A stretch of 64,000 nucleotides of DNA from Sporosarcina sp. ACRSL (GCF_022346605.1 NZ_JAKRNT010000002.1:1-64000), one strand, 5' to 3'; counted from the stretch's first letter, positions 51,659-59,968 are shown. The notes: a model not told the origin generated them from the letters alone. Translations and numbers: made by a program.

Positions 51659-53788
51659 ATGCGCACACTTGCGCGGTTTGTTACGAGAGGCTATAAAACC
51701 ATTATTATTGCGTGGATTGTCATTTTCATTGCGATGGCCGCTTTCGCCATCCGCCTGCCAGGGTTGCTTGCGGGTGACGGCTTTCGGATGGATGCGGAGC
51801 ATGAGCAAGTTATGAAAATCGCTTCGGAAACATTCGATTTGCCGGCGGAGACGATGTTCGTCGTTTTTGATAACGTGGCGGATGACACCATCTCTTCGAC
51901 GCTAGCCAATATTGAGGAACTTGACCTCACTTCTGAAATCGTTTCCCCGCTTGAAAATGAAGAGCAATATACGAAAGACGTATCGTACGCATTGCTTCAT
52001 TTTGAAGACACTGACAAAGATATGTCGGCGGTCGTGACGGATATTCGGAAAGCGATCGGGGATGAGGAAGGGGTTGTCTTAACCGGACGATCCGCCATTA
52101 CGAAAGATATTAACAGCGCGAGCCAACGGGATTTGATGAAGGCGGAGGCAATCGGTTTGCCGATCGCCATTGTCGTTCTTCTCCTTGCCTTCGGGACTGT
52201 CATGGCTTCCATCGTTCCCTTAATCGTCGGGGTGGCGACCGTCATTTCAGCATTCGGTGTACTGGCATTAGTCGGTGGGCAGATGGACTTATCGATTTTC
52301 GTATTGAATATTATCCCGATGCTTGGGCTCGCTTTGAGCATCGACTTTTCCTTGCTGTTCATTAGCCGCTATCGGGAAGAACGATTGAAAAGCGATGTGT
52401 TGGAGGCTACGGCGACAACAATCCGGACAGCGGGCCGTTCTGTTATTTTCTCGGCATTTTGTGTGTTCATCGGGCTTGGCGCCATGTTCGTCATTGAAGT
52501 GGAGATTTTCCAAAACATTGCGCTTGGCGGCATGATTGTTGTCGGGATGGCAGTGCTTAGTTCAGTTACGCTGCTGCCGTCGGTATTGATTGTACTCGGC
52601 GATCGGTTGAATAAAGGCCGTATCCTTAAGGTAAAAGAGAATGGCTCCGACCGTTGGAGACAGTTCGCCAACGCGGTTATTAAACGGCCGATCCGGATTA
52701 CGATTGGGGCCCTTCTCTTATTAGGCATTGCTGTCATTCCCGTGAAAAATATGGATGTGACAATTCCGCAAATCGATTCTCTGCCTCCGTCATATGACAC
52801 GCGCGCCTCATATGAATTGATGGATGCCACATTCGGGCTCGGCAACCAATCGACGGTGTACTTGATTGCCGATCGAGACGGCGGTTGGTCCAATACCGAG
52901 GGCTTGCACGCTATGAAAGCGTTGGAAGAGGAGTTGTCGGATGATCCGTTAGTTGATAAGCTGACAACGATATTCACCGCGAGCGGTGTCGGGTCGCCAA
53001 AAGAGTGGGAGCAAGCGCTACAAGTTCCCGAAATTAAAACGCAGCTGGAACCTTTATTCAAATCACTTGTCAAAGGTAATCAATTAATGATCCCTGTGAC
53101 GCTTCAGGCGAAAGGTACGTCCGAGGAAGCACAGCAATGGGCGCGGGATTGGTCGGAACAGACGGAGTGGGATCTGCTCGTCGGCGGCGCACCGAAGTTC
53201 AATCAAGAAATTTTCGATGAAATTTTTGATAATATCTGGATTGCACTGACGATTATCCTTGTATCGACGTTCATCATCTTAATGATTGCGTTCCGCTCCA
53301 TTTTGATTCCGTTGAAGGCGATTTTAATGAATGTCGTCGGACTGGCCGCGACGTTCGGGATTCTCGTATACATTTTCCAATACGGTCATTTCGGGCTGCA
53401 CCCCGGAACGATTGCGCTCATCATCCCGGTGATCGTCTTCAGCCTCGTCTTCGGATTAAGCATGGACTATGAAGTGTTCCTCATTTCGCGGATGCAGGAG
53501 GAGTATGCAAATACGATTGATAATGATCATTCGACCGTTGAGGGGCTTGCGACGACAAGTAAAATCATTACATCAGCAGCGTTGATCATGATTGTTTTAA
53601 CAGGCGCTTTCGCCTTCACCGACGTCATGCCGGTGAAACAGATCGGGGTCGGCATCGCGATTGCGGTCGCCATCGACGCGACAATCATTCGTTTGTTGCT
53701 TGTTCCAAGTTTGATGAAATTGTTTGGCAAGTGGAATTGGTGGATGCCTTTTAGGAAAGGTCCTTATAAGGCCGGCAATTGGCATTAA
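51659..53788 (+). CDS. MMPL-family transporter
   Basis: A 709-residue RND-superfamily transporter with 12 helices in two halves. Each half has an extracytoplasmic loop and an MMPL block: first ALSIDFSLLFISRYREERLK, second LVFGLSMDYEVFLISRMQEE with the proton-relay Asp-Tyr. It exports lipids or drugs with the proton gradient; substrate unknown. CGGGGAGGACGAGTGT fixes ATG 51659; 45 upstream codons read through the repeat array and are rejected. Confidence 0.92.
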   Translation: MRTLARFVTRGYKTIIIAWIVIFIAMAAFAIRLPGLLAGDGFRMDAEHEQVMKIASETFDLPAETMFVVFDNVADDTISSTLANIEELDLTSEIVSPLENEEQYTKDVSYALLHFEDTDKDMSAVVTDIRKAIGDEEGVVLTGRSAITKDINSASQRDLMKAEAIGLPIAIVVLLLAFGTVMASIVPLIVGVATVISAFGVLALVGGQMDLSIFVLNIIPMLGLALSIDFSLLFISRYREERLKSDVLEATATTIRTAGRSVIFSAFCVFIGLGAMFVIEVEIFQNIALGGMIVVGMAVLSSVTLLPSVLIVLGDRLNKGRILKVKENGSDRWRQFANAVIKRPIRITIGALLLLGIAVIPVKNMDVTIPQIDSLPPSYDTRASYELMDATFGLGNQSTVYLIADRDGGWSNTEGLHAMKALEEELSDDPLVDKLTTIFTASGVGSPKEWEQALQVPEIKTQLEPLFKSLVKGNQLMIPVTLQAKGTSEEAQQWARDWSEQTEWDLLVGGAPKFNQEIFDEIFDNIWIALTIILVSTFIILMIAFRSILIPLKAILMNVVGLAATFGILVYIFQYGHFGLHPGTIALIIPVIVFSLVFGLSMDYEVFLISRMQEEYANTIDNDHSTVEGLATTSKIITSAALIMIVLTGAFAFTDVMPVKQIGVGIAIAVAIDATIIRLLLVPSLMKLFGKWNWWMPFRKGPYKAGNWH

Positions 53789-53801
53789 TTCATGAACATA
53801 A

Positions 53802-53848
53802 ATAAACTGCCTGGACATCGGAATCCCGCTTGTCCAGGCAGTTTTATT
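53802..53848. terminator. Bidirectional terminator, MMPL / small gene
   Basis: A perfect 14-bp stem AAACTGCCTGGACA/TGTCCAGGCAGTTT (53804-53817, 53831-53844), T-rich on both exits. Confidence 0.88.
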
Positions 53849-53853
53849 TACAA

Positions 53854-53985
53854 TCAATCCACAATTTCCACGTTCGTATTGTTCGGCCGTTCTTTATTGA
53901 ATTCCGCTATCATAGCGAAGTAGATGGCTGCGACGACTGCAAGGATGAAGACAACAAGCCCGATGACGAGCGTTCTGCCTTTCAT
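53854..53985 (-). CDS. 43-aa single-helix membrane protein
   Basis: Translation starts MKGRTLVIGLVVFILAVVAA and ends NVEIVD: one transmembrane helix (~5-27) and a short polar tail. Its ATG overlaps the TGA of the upstream 158-aa gene (ATGA at 53985-53982), which supports a real, translationally coupled gene. No family recognised. Confidence 0.7.
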   Translation of the reverse strand: MKGRTLVIGLVVFILAVVAAIYFAMIAEFNKERPNNTNVEIVD

Positions 53986-54458
53986 TCGGATTCACCCCCA
54001 CTTTGCTTGAAGTTCTCCTCTTTCAAATAATCAACTGCTTCCCGGTAATCGCCGAAACTTTCTTCTAGATTGTAGCCATGATAAATATTGAAAAAGCCTT
54101 CTTCCTCGAGCAATGTCAGCTTCTCGCCTTGCTCATTCACCCACACTTCCTCGATCTCCTCTTCTTCCTCTTCCGCGTCATCGGTCGATAGCGCGCGGAT
54201 GGCGTCCCGGATTGTTTTAATCAATTCCTCTTCTGTCGCTTCGCGAATGTTGACGAGGCCGCGGTCATCCGTCTCGTAGCCCGGAATCCCTTCCACGTAC
54301 ACAAATCCGTTGCCGTTCGGGTGAAGATGCTGAACAACGACCGTTTTCTCATAAAGACTGTCTTCATAATGATAATTAAGCCGCTTCATCGATACTTCTT
54401 TCCGTGTCAGTTCGGGGAACGTCTCAATGATTTGTTGTTTTTGTTCGAATGTAAGCAT
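53982..54458 (-). CDS. Conserved-looking hypothetical protein, 158 aa
   Basis: A soluble acidic protein (starts MLTFEQKQQIIETFPELTRK). A run of Glu at ~95-105 separates two small domains; the C-terminal part HGYNLEESFGDYREAVDYLK may bind a partner. No family recognised. Followed by the ATGA-coupled 43-aa membrane protein, suggesting the two act together. Confidence 0.75.
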   Translation of the reverse strand: MLTFEQKQQIIETFPELTRKEVSMKRLNYHYEDSLYEKTVVVQHLHPNGNGFVYVEGIPGYETDDRGLVNIREATEEELIKTIRDAIRALSTDDAEEEEEEIEEVWVNEQGEKLTLLEEEGFFNIYHGYNLEESFGDYREAVDYLKEENFKQSGGESE

Positions 54459-54503
54459 GTTATGGCCACTCTTTCTGTTTCAAAATGTGTTTCCAGTATA
54501 CCA

Positions 54504-55154
54504 TCATTCATCCTTCACCGTTAGACCAAGCGCACGTGCAAAACCTAGTGCTTGCTCCTTCGAAACGATGCATCCTGCAATTTTTGGAACTGTTACTTCA
54601 ATTCGATCAAACGAACTGTTGGACAAATCAACGCCGTCCAAATCGGTTTCCAAGAAATTCGCATTATCGATCTTACACTTTTCAAACCGAGCCTCCTTGA
54701 ACTGGCATTCGTAATAATCACTATCCATTAAGTTGCAGTTAACGAACTCAATTTCCTTCATCTCGGAAAAATTAAAGTTCGCATAGCGGACGTCACTATC
54801 CTTCACAAGCAGATGTCCTAAATTGGAATTAGCGATATCCGCTCCCGTCAGTTTCGAATTAACGATTTCGCATCGGTGAAACGTGGCATTTTCCATTTGG
54901 ACGTTCGAGAAGTCACATGTTTGGAATAAAACATCGACGAATTCCACACCCCTCCAATCGGCGTTCGCAAATGACATATCCTTGAACACACAATTATCAA
55001 AAACAAAGCGTTCCCCATCTGCGCTCGGCATCACGCCACCTTCAAATCGTACCTTTTCAACAAACCGATCTAGGCTCCATATATCAGATGGTCTCAACAA
55101 TTCATGTTCTGGCGACAGTCGCGGTCTCACACGCTTATCCTTTTTCTCACCCAT
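54504..55154 (-). CDS. Pentapeptide-repeat protein
   Basis: A 216-residue protein whose middle (~45-190) has A(D/N)LxX-type pentapeptides: FDNCVFKDMSFANADWRGVE, FSNVQMENATFHRCEIVNSK and DGVDLSNSSFDRIEV. It should fold as a right-handed quadrilateral beta helix. Some relatives mimic DNA and protect gyrase; no such role can be claimed here. AGGAGGGGGTGC before ATG 55154 overlaps the stop of the 32-aa gene, so the two are coupled. Confidence 0.85.
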   Translation of the reverse strand: MGEKKDKRVRPRLSPEHELLRPSDIWSLDRFVEKVRFEGGVMPSADGERFVFDNCVFKDMSFANADWRGVEFVDVLFQTCDFSNVQMENATFHRCEIVNSKLTGADIANSNLGHLLVKDSDVRYANFNFSEMKEIEFVNCNLMDSDYYECQFKEARFEKCKIDNANFLETDLDGVDLSNSSFDRIEVTVPKIAGCIVSKEQALGFARALGLTVKDE

Positions 55155-55164
55155 GCACCCCCTC

Positions 55165-55263
55165 CTATCGCGTCTTCCATTCGATGAAGATGACGAGCAG
55201 TATGACAACTACAAACGCCATCATATAAAACCAATTTGGGATTGCACTAATTCCGCTGAACAT
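55165..55263 (-). CDS. 32-aa single-helix membrane protein
   Basis: Translation MFSGISAIPNWFYMMAFVVV then ILLVIFIEWKTR: one transmembrane helix with a short basic C-terminus. GGGAGATGG lies before the ATG, and the TAG stop merges with the ribosome site of the pentapeptide gene (TAGGAGGGGG). Probably a real small gene of that operon. No family recognised. Confidence 0.65.
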   Translation of the reverse strand: MFSGISAIPNWFYMMAFVVVILLVIFIEWKTR

Positions 55264-55298
55264 CTTACCATCTCCCTTTTCTAGAAAACATACAAGTT

Positions 55299-55418
55299 CA
55301 GGTTATCACCGGTTAGTCGTGTTTATCACCGCTTGTGGACAAGTTATCACCGCCCACATATGCATTATCACCGCTTAGACCCGGATTATCACCGCTCACG
55401 ATGACATTATCACCGTTC
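55299..55418 (+). repeat. TTATCACCG array: six cores at 20-21-nt pitch
   Basis: TTATCACCG begins at 55303, 55323, 55344, 55365, 55386 and 55407 (steps 20, 21, 21, 21, 21). The other ~12 nt of each unit are unrelated between units, apart from a frequent CT after the core. It lies between rlmA and the 32-aa gene. Confidence 0.9.
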
Positions 55419-55439
55419 GACCATTTATTCCCACACGCC

Positions 55440-56303
55440 TTACCGTCGAACACCCACAATTACTCGTAAGTCAATCGTAATCTCCTTCATCCCCGCCGAA
55501 AGAACTTCACGGACCCGCTCTTCACTCGCATTCCATGTGAGCGGAGTCATGCGAATCAACGGCTCGAGCAACCCTTCTGGCAATGAAAACGTATACGTCA
55601 GTCGTTCCGATTCCACAGCGTCGAACTGTTCGCGGAAACGCTCCAATGGGTCAGCTTCCTCTTTTTGCTGCTTCCCCTCATAGAAAGCATCACGCAATTC
55701 CTGCAAATAGCCGCTCTCCGGTACGACCTTCACGATCATGCCGCCTGGTTTTAACAGTCGGTTGAATTCAGCGTAATTGGCTGGTGATAAAATATTGATA
55801 ATCGCATCGAGCTGCGCATCGGCAAATGGCATGGCAGCAAGGTCCGCCACACTCCAAATGATGCCAGGATAATTTTTCGATGCCGCCGCGATACCTTCCT
55901 TCGCCAAGTCGATACCGATGCCGATGCATTCCGTTCCTAGCTGTGAATGAATTGCATGTAAGTGCGTCCCTTCCCCACAACCTGCATCTAATACGACTGA
56001 ATGTTCTGTTCCAGTCAAATGGTCATTTATACGAGCTATAACATTCTCAAGGACAGGTCCAAAATAGCCGCTATTCATAACTAATGTTCTCGCCTCAAAC
56101 AACGATTTATCATATTTCGTCGAATGTGCTTGCGGTGCTAAATTGACATATCCGCTCTTCGCCAAGTCAAACGAATGCATGTCCCGGCAGACGAGCCTCG
56201 AATGATCAACCATTTCCATCCCCGCAGAACAGATCGGGCATTTGAACAGTTGTCTATTGTTTTCCATGAGCAGTGCACTTTGCATCTTCTTCGTCAATTT
56301 CAT
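55440..56303 (-). CDS. rlmA: RlmA-type 23S rRNA (guanine) methyltransferase
   Basis: A 287-residue class I methyltransferase. An N-terminal zinc finger (CPIC at 22-25, then VCRDMHSFD with Cys and His) is followed by YVNLAPQAHS, SAM motif I VVLDAGCGEGTHLHAIHSQL and a Rossmann fold. RlmA enzymes methylate G745 or G748 of 23S rRNA; which one is not determined. GGAG lies eight bases before the ATG. Confidence 0.88.
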   Translation of the reverse strand: MKLTKKMQSALLMENNRQLFKCPICSAGMEMVDHSRLVCRDMHSFDLAKSGYVNLAPQAHSTKYDKSLFEARTLVMNSGYFGPVLENVIARINDHLTGTEHSVVLDAGCGEGTHLHAIHSQLGTECIGIGIDLAKEGIAAASKNYPGIIWSVADLAAMPFADAQLDAIINILSPANYAEFNRLLKPGGMIVKVVPESGYLQELRDAFYEGKQQKEEADPLERFREQFDAVESERLTYTFSLPEGLLEPLIRMTPLTWNASEERVREVLSAGMKEITIDLRVIVGVRR

Positions 56304-56431
56304 GTCCGATACTCCGATCCATTATTGTTCTACAAGTATACCGCCTTTCCGCCAAGACTCAAACTACCAATGGTTCTCACTGTATCTATCGCCCCTTTGG
56401 CGGGTACAATAGTAGAAAGGAGGCGATTTCC

Positions 56432-57562
56432 GTGAAGCGGATTTTACTATTTATCATTTTCATAGTGGCAGTTTATCTCGCAAGACCTTTATGGGAAGAG
56501 CCCGTTTCGAAATACGTCGACCTTTCTTTCTTAAATCAGGTCGACGAAAAAATTGTAGATGTATTGGACTCGAAGCCGGCCAATTCTGCCATGAGCTCCA
56601 CACTCGACACTGCTAATCGATTATTTCTATATATTTCTTCAAAAACATCCGAAATGGAGCAAATGATCCCTGACAAAGTGGCGAAGCCCGAATTGGCGAA
56701 ACCCGACAACAGCGCAATGTCCATCCATAATATCGAGCTCGGCGCAACGAAACAACAAGTGAAAGCAGAGCTTGGCGAGCCGAAAAGCCGTTCATTGAAT
56801 GAATACGGTTCCGAATGGTTTACGTACCATGAAGACTACCAGAATTTCGTCATGATTTCCTTCGATGAAAAATGGAAAGTCAATGCAATCTACACGAACG
56901 ACGATCTCATTTCATCGAAGGCGGGCATCCAGTACGGCACACCGAAAGCAGATGTACGCAAGGCCTATGGCGAGCCGCTGAAAGAAATCCGAAAAGGCTT
57001 GTACGTCTACATCCTTCAGGAAAATGAAGGGATGGATCTTTTTAAAGTAGGAAGTGCATATATGTATGTGTTTTACGACCTTCATCGGGATGATACCGTA
57101 ACGGCTGTCAAGCTGATTACGACCGCACTTGAACAGCAGAAATCCGGAATGTACGCAGGCGGAGATGTATCTCTGCGCAATGGGTTCGAACAGCAGCTTT
57201 TCGATTTGACGAATGCCGCTCGTGTTCGGCACGGACGCTCGATTTTGCACTGGGATGATGCGATTGCTGAAACAGCCCGCAAGCATAGCCTTGATATGGC
57301 GGCGAATGATTATTTTAGCCATGATAATTTACAAGGGCAGTCGCCTTTCGATCGGATGAAGGCGGATCGGATCAAGTTCCGCAGGGCGGGCGAAAACTTG
57401 GCATACGGCCAGTCAAGCAGCATTTTCGCGCATGAAGGTCTCATGAATTCAAAAGGGCATCGGGATAATATTTTAATTAAAGATTACAGTCATCTCGGCA
57501 TCGGCGTCGCCTTTAACGAGAAATCGCAGCCCTATTATACGGAAAACTTCTTCTTACAATGA
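56432..57562 (+). CDS. ylbC: YlbC-like CAP/SCP-domain protein
   Basis: A 376-residue exported protein: N-terminal signal anchor RILLFIIFIVAVYLA, a CAP-associated domain (~95-235, IHNIELGATKQQVKAELGEP; QYGTPKADVRKAYGEPL), and a C-terminal CAP/SCP domain (LFDLTNAARVRHGRSIL; YFSHDNLQGQSPFDRM; GENLAYG; GHRDNIL). Typical of Bacillus YlbC/YkwD proteins; role unknown. GTG 56432 is chosen because AAAGGAGG lies just upstream. Confidence 0.9.
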   Translation: MKRILLFIIFIVAVYLARPLWEEPVSKYVDLSFLNQVDEKIVDVLDSKPANSAMSSTLDTANRLFLYISSKTSEMEQMIPDKVAKPELAKPDNSAMSIHNIELGATKQQVKAELGEPKSRSLNEYGSEWFTYHEDYQNFVMISFDEKWKVNAIYTNDDLISSKAGIQYGTPKADVRKAYGEPLKEIRKGLYVYILQENEGMDLFKVGSAYMYVFYDLHRDDTVTAVKLITTALEQQKSGMYAGGDVSLRNGFEQQLFDLTNAARVRHGRSILHWDDAIAETARKHSLDMAANDYFSHDNLQGQSPFDRMKADRIKFRRAGENLAYGQSSSIFAHEGLMNSKGHRDNILIKDYSHLGIGVAFNEKSQPYYTENFFLQ

Positions 57563-57577
57563 CTCTTTCATGTGTAC

Positions 57578-57619
57578 ATCTATCTGTTCCGGGGAAGACA
57601 AGTGTGAGAACAGATAGAT
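57578..57619 (+). promoter_or_regulatory. 12-bp inverted repeat abutting the adh ribosome site
   Basis: ATCTATCTGTTC (57578-57589) and GAACAGATAGAT (57608-57619) form a perfect inverted repeat with an 18-nt loop. The right arm touches AAGGAGG (57620-57626). No T-run follows, so this is not a normal terminator; it may be a leader hairpin or operator. Confidence 0.6.
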
Positions 57620-57633
57620 AAGGAGGAGTTCGA

Positions 57634-58773
57634 ATGAAAGCAGTAACGTACCAAGGCGTGAAAGACATCCAAGTGAAGAAAGTGGAGGCTCCGAAGATTG
57701 AGAAGCCCGATGATATTATTATCAAGGTGACGTCGACGGCCATTTGCGGATCCGACTTGCATATTTATCAAGGTGCATTGCCGACGCAGAAAGATTATGT
57801 CATCGGCCACGAACCGATGGGAATTGTCGTAGAAACCGGTCCGAATGTGACGAAAGTGAAAAAAGGCGACCGTGTCGTTATTCCGTTCAATATATCATGT
57901 GGTCAATGTTTTTATTGTGAGAATGAGATGGAAAGCCAATGTGATAATTCGAACCGCAATCCCCATGTGGATACGGGCGGTTATTTCGGGTTCACGGAAC
58001 GCTATGGGAATTATCCGGGCGGCCAGGCGGAATATTTGCGTGTCCCTTATGGGAATTTCCTTCCGTTTGTCATCCCTGAGTCTTGCGAATTGCCGGACGA
58101 GGCACTGTTGTTCATGTCCGACGTACTGCCGACTGCCTATTGGAGCGTGGAGCATGCAGGAGTGAAAAAAGGGGATACGGTTGCCGTCCTTGGATGCGGC
58201 CCTGTTGGCTTGATGGCGCAAAAGTTCGCTTGGATGAAAGGTGCGAAACGCGTTATAGCTGTTGACCATGTCCCTTATCGTCTGAAACATGCTGTTAAAA
58301 TGAACAAGGTGGAAGCTTTTAATTTCGACGAATATGACAATATGGGTGAGCATATTAAAGATCTTACCAACGGCGGTGTCGACATCGTCATCGATTGTGT
58401 CGGAATGGACGGGAAGAAGAATATCGCGGAAAAAGTCGGTCAGAAGCTGAAGATGCAAGGCGGGACGTTGAGCGCTGTAGAAATCGGTTATCAGGCCGTG
58501 CGCAAATTCGGGACGATCCATCTGACAGGCGTCTACGGATCGCTCTACAATATGTTCCCGCTTGGAAATATGTTTGAACGAAATATTACGATAAAGATGG
58601 GGCAAGCCCCTGTCGTCCATTACATGCCAATGTTGTTCGACAAGATTACAAAAGGTGAATTCGATCCGACGGAAATCATTACGCACGTCGTTCCGTTGGA
58701 GGAAGCATCCGCTGCGTATCATCATTTCTTCGAGCATGAAGATGATTGCATTAAAGTGATTTTGAAGCCTTAA
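57634..58773 (+). CDS. adhB: Zinc-dependent alcohol dehydrogenase (AdhB-like)
   Basis: A 379-residue medium-chain dehydrogenase. Catalytic zinc ligands are in STAICGSDLHIYQG and VIGHEPMGIV; the structural zinc loop is SCGQCFYCENEMESQC; Rossmann motif VAVLGCGPVGLMAQKFAW with Asp following in VIAVDHVPYR (NAD preference). The layout matches the glutathione-independent formaldehyde-dehydrogenase/AdhB group; substrate not proven. Strong AAGGAGGAG site and a hairpin leader. Confidence 0.92.
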   Translation: MKAVTYQGVKDIQVKKVEAPKIEKPDDIIIKVTSTAICGSDLHIYQGALPTQKDYVIGHEPMGIVVETGPNVTKVKKGDRVVIPFNISCGQCFYCENEMESQCDNSNRNPHVDTGGYFGFTERYGNYPGGQAEYLRVPYGNFLPFVIPESCELPDEALLFMSDVLPTAYWSVEHAGVKKGDTVAVLGCGPVGLMAQKFAWMKGAKRVIAVDHVPYRLKHAVKMNKVEAFNFDEYDNMGEHIKDLTNGGVDIVIDCVGMDGKKNIAEKVGQKLKMQGGTLSAVEIGYQAVRKFGTIHLTGVYGSLYNMFPLGNMFERNITIKMGQAPVVHYMPMLFDKITKGEFDPTEIITHVVPLEEASAAYHHFFEHEDDCIKVILKP

Positions 58774-58784
58774 ATATGAAGAAT

Positions 58785-58818
58785 GAAAAACCGGTCCACG
58801 CATTGGACCGGTTTTTTC
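58785..58818. terminator. Terminator between adhB and sodC
   Basis: A perfect 12-bp stem around AAACCGGTCCA/TGGACCGGTTT, T-run on the plus strand and five Ts on the minus strand; serves both convergent genes. Confidence 0.9.
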
Positions 58819-59379
58819 TTATTTCTTCCCTGTAATTGGTGCACAAGCAATCCGTGCACCTGAATTCCCTGCTGGATCGGTCTTATAGTCATCTGCCGTT
58901 TCATGAATAACGATGGCGCTTCCGTCCTTATCAAGGATCGAATTTTCCATGCCCTTCTTCAACGTAATTTCAGAAGTTGTCAGCTTCATGGACACTTTTC
59001 CTTCCTGGTCAACTTCAATATTCGGCAAATCGCCTAAATGGAAGCCTTTCGGATTGTCAAAGCCATGTTCCTTCCCGGTCGGATTGAAATGCGCTCCGGC
59101 TGAAGTGAAATCCGGTGGTGTACACACGCCGGTTTCATGGATGTGAATACCATGCATCCCAGGCGGCAAATCTTCCGCCTGCACATTGATGAGCACCCCT
59201 TCCGTCTCCTGGACCAATGTGACTTCGCCGATCTCATCCCCTTTTGTATTCAATAAAGGAGCGACGATCGCCTCCATCTTTTCCCCGCTAACAGGCAGCG
59301 TTTCTTTTTTCATTTTCCCACATCCCGCCACTGCAAGAATGGCACTCAAAAGTAGGACAATTATCAGTTTTTGCTTCAT
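58819..59379 (-). CDS. sodC: Cu/Zn superoxide dismutase-like lipoprotein
   Basis: A 186-residue lipoprotein (lipobox AVAGC, Cys 20) with a SodC domain. All usual ligands are visible: HGIHIHETG (two Cu His), AHFNP (bridging His), KEHG and FHLGD (Zn His and Asp), IVIHETADD (fourth Cu His), plus the active-site Arg in GNSGARIACAPI and the Cys pair for the disulfide. It would remove superoxide outside the membrane. GGAGGAGGAAC before ATG 59379. Confidence 0.92.
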   Translation of the reverse strand: MKQKLIIVLLLSAILAVAGCGKMKKETLPVSGEKMEAIVAPLLNTKGDEIGEVTLVQETEGVLINVQAEDLPPGMHGIHIHETGVCTPPDFTSAGAHFNPTGKEHGFDNPKGFHLGDLPNIEVDQEGKVSMKLTTSEITLKKGMENSILDKDGSAIVIHETADDYKTDPAGNSGARIACAPITGKK

Positions 59380-59464
59380 TGTAGTTCCTCCTCCACATTT
59401 ACTCTTGCCAAGCATACCCAACTGCCGCTGTTTTATGAGTGGGAATTTTTCCCGTTGTTTTGTC

Positions 59465-59900
59465 GAATGCTTGAGTGCGGAGAATTGGGTGCGGGCGGAT
59501 TGCTTTGAGCGTGGGAGCTACAGCTTTGAGCTTGGGGGCATTGACTTTGAACGCGAGAGCATCGGCTTTGAGCGCGGGAGCACCGGCTTTGAGCGCGGGA
59601 GTTACGGCTTTGAGCGCGGGGGGAACGACTTTGAGCGCGAGAGCACCGGCTTTGAGCGCGGGAGCACCGGCTTTGAGCGCGGGAGCTACGGCTTTGAGCG
59701 CGAGAGCTACGGCTTTGAGCGCGGGAGCTACGGCTTTGAGCGCGGGAGCTACGGCTTTGAGCGATGGGACATCGACTTTGGACGTTGAGGCACTCAACCA
59801 CTCACTTTGGACGCCCAACCGCTCGCTTTGGACGCGCAACCACTCGCTTTGGACGCGCAACCCCTTACTTTGGACGCGCCACCTCCCCCTTTGGCCGCAG
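59465..59900 (+). repeat. CTTTGAGCGCGGGAG array: nineteen 21-nt units
   Basis: The G following CTTT falls at 59507 and then every 21 nt to 59780 (14 units), then after one 29-nt step at 59809, 59830, 59851, 59872 and 59893. The core drifts from TTTGAGCGCGGGAGC to TTTGGACGCGCAACC along the array; the six or so bases before CTTT vary (TACGG, CACCGG, ATCGA). It lies between sodC and purC. Several phases are open because the unit lacks stop codons, but none has a ribosome site. Confidence 0.93.
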
Positions 59901-59916
59901 GAGTAAATTACAAATA

Positions 59917-59963
59917 GAAAAACCGCCGCTCATTCCCCTTCATTGAAATGAGCAGCGGTTTAC
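59917..59963 (-). terminator. Terminator of purC-like gene
   Basis: A long stem AAACCGC(C)GCTCATT/AATGAGC(A)GCGGTTT with one mismatch is followed by TTTTTCTATTTG on the minus strand. Confidence 0.88.
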
Positions 59964-59968
59964 CTATT

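Noticed and set aside
52369-53073. 234-codon frame antisense to the MMPL gene
   Set aside because: Lies fully inside a clear MMPL coding region and has no family signature.
57895-58803. 302-codon open frame antisense to adhB
   Set aside because: It is a mirror of a strongly supported dehydrogenase gene, without a ribosome site or recognisable domain.
59186-59906. Up to 200-codon frames across the 59.5-kb array in three or more phases
   Set aside because: Same reason: product of a GC-rich 21-nt repeat. Starts lie inside sodC or the repeat without ribosome sites.
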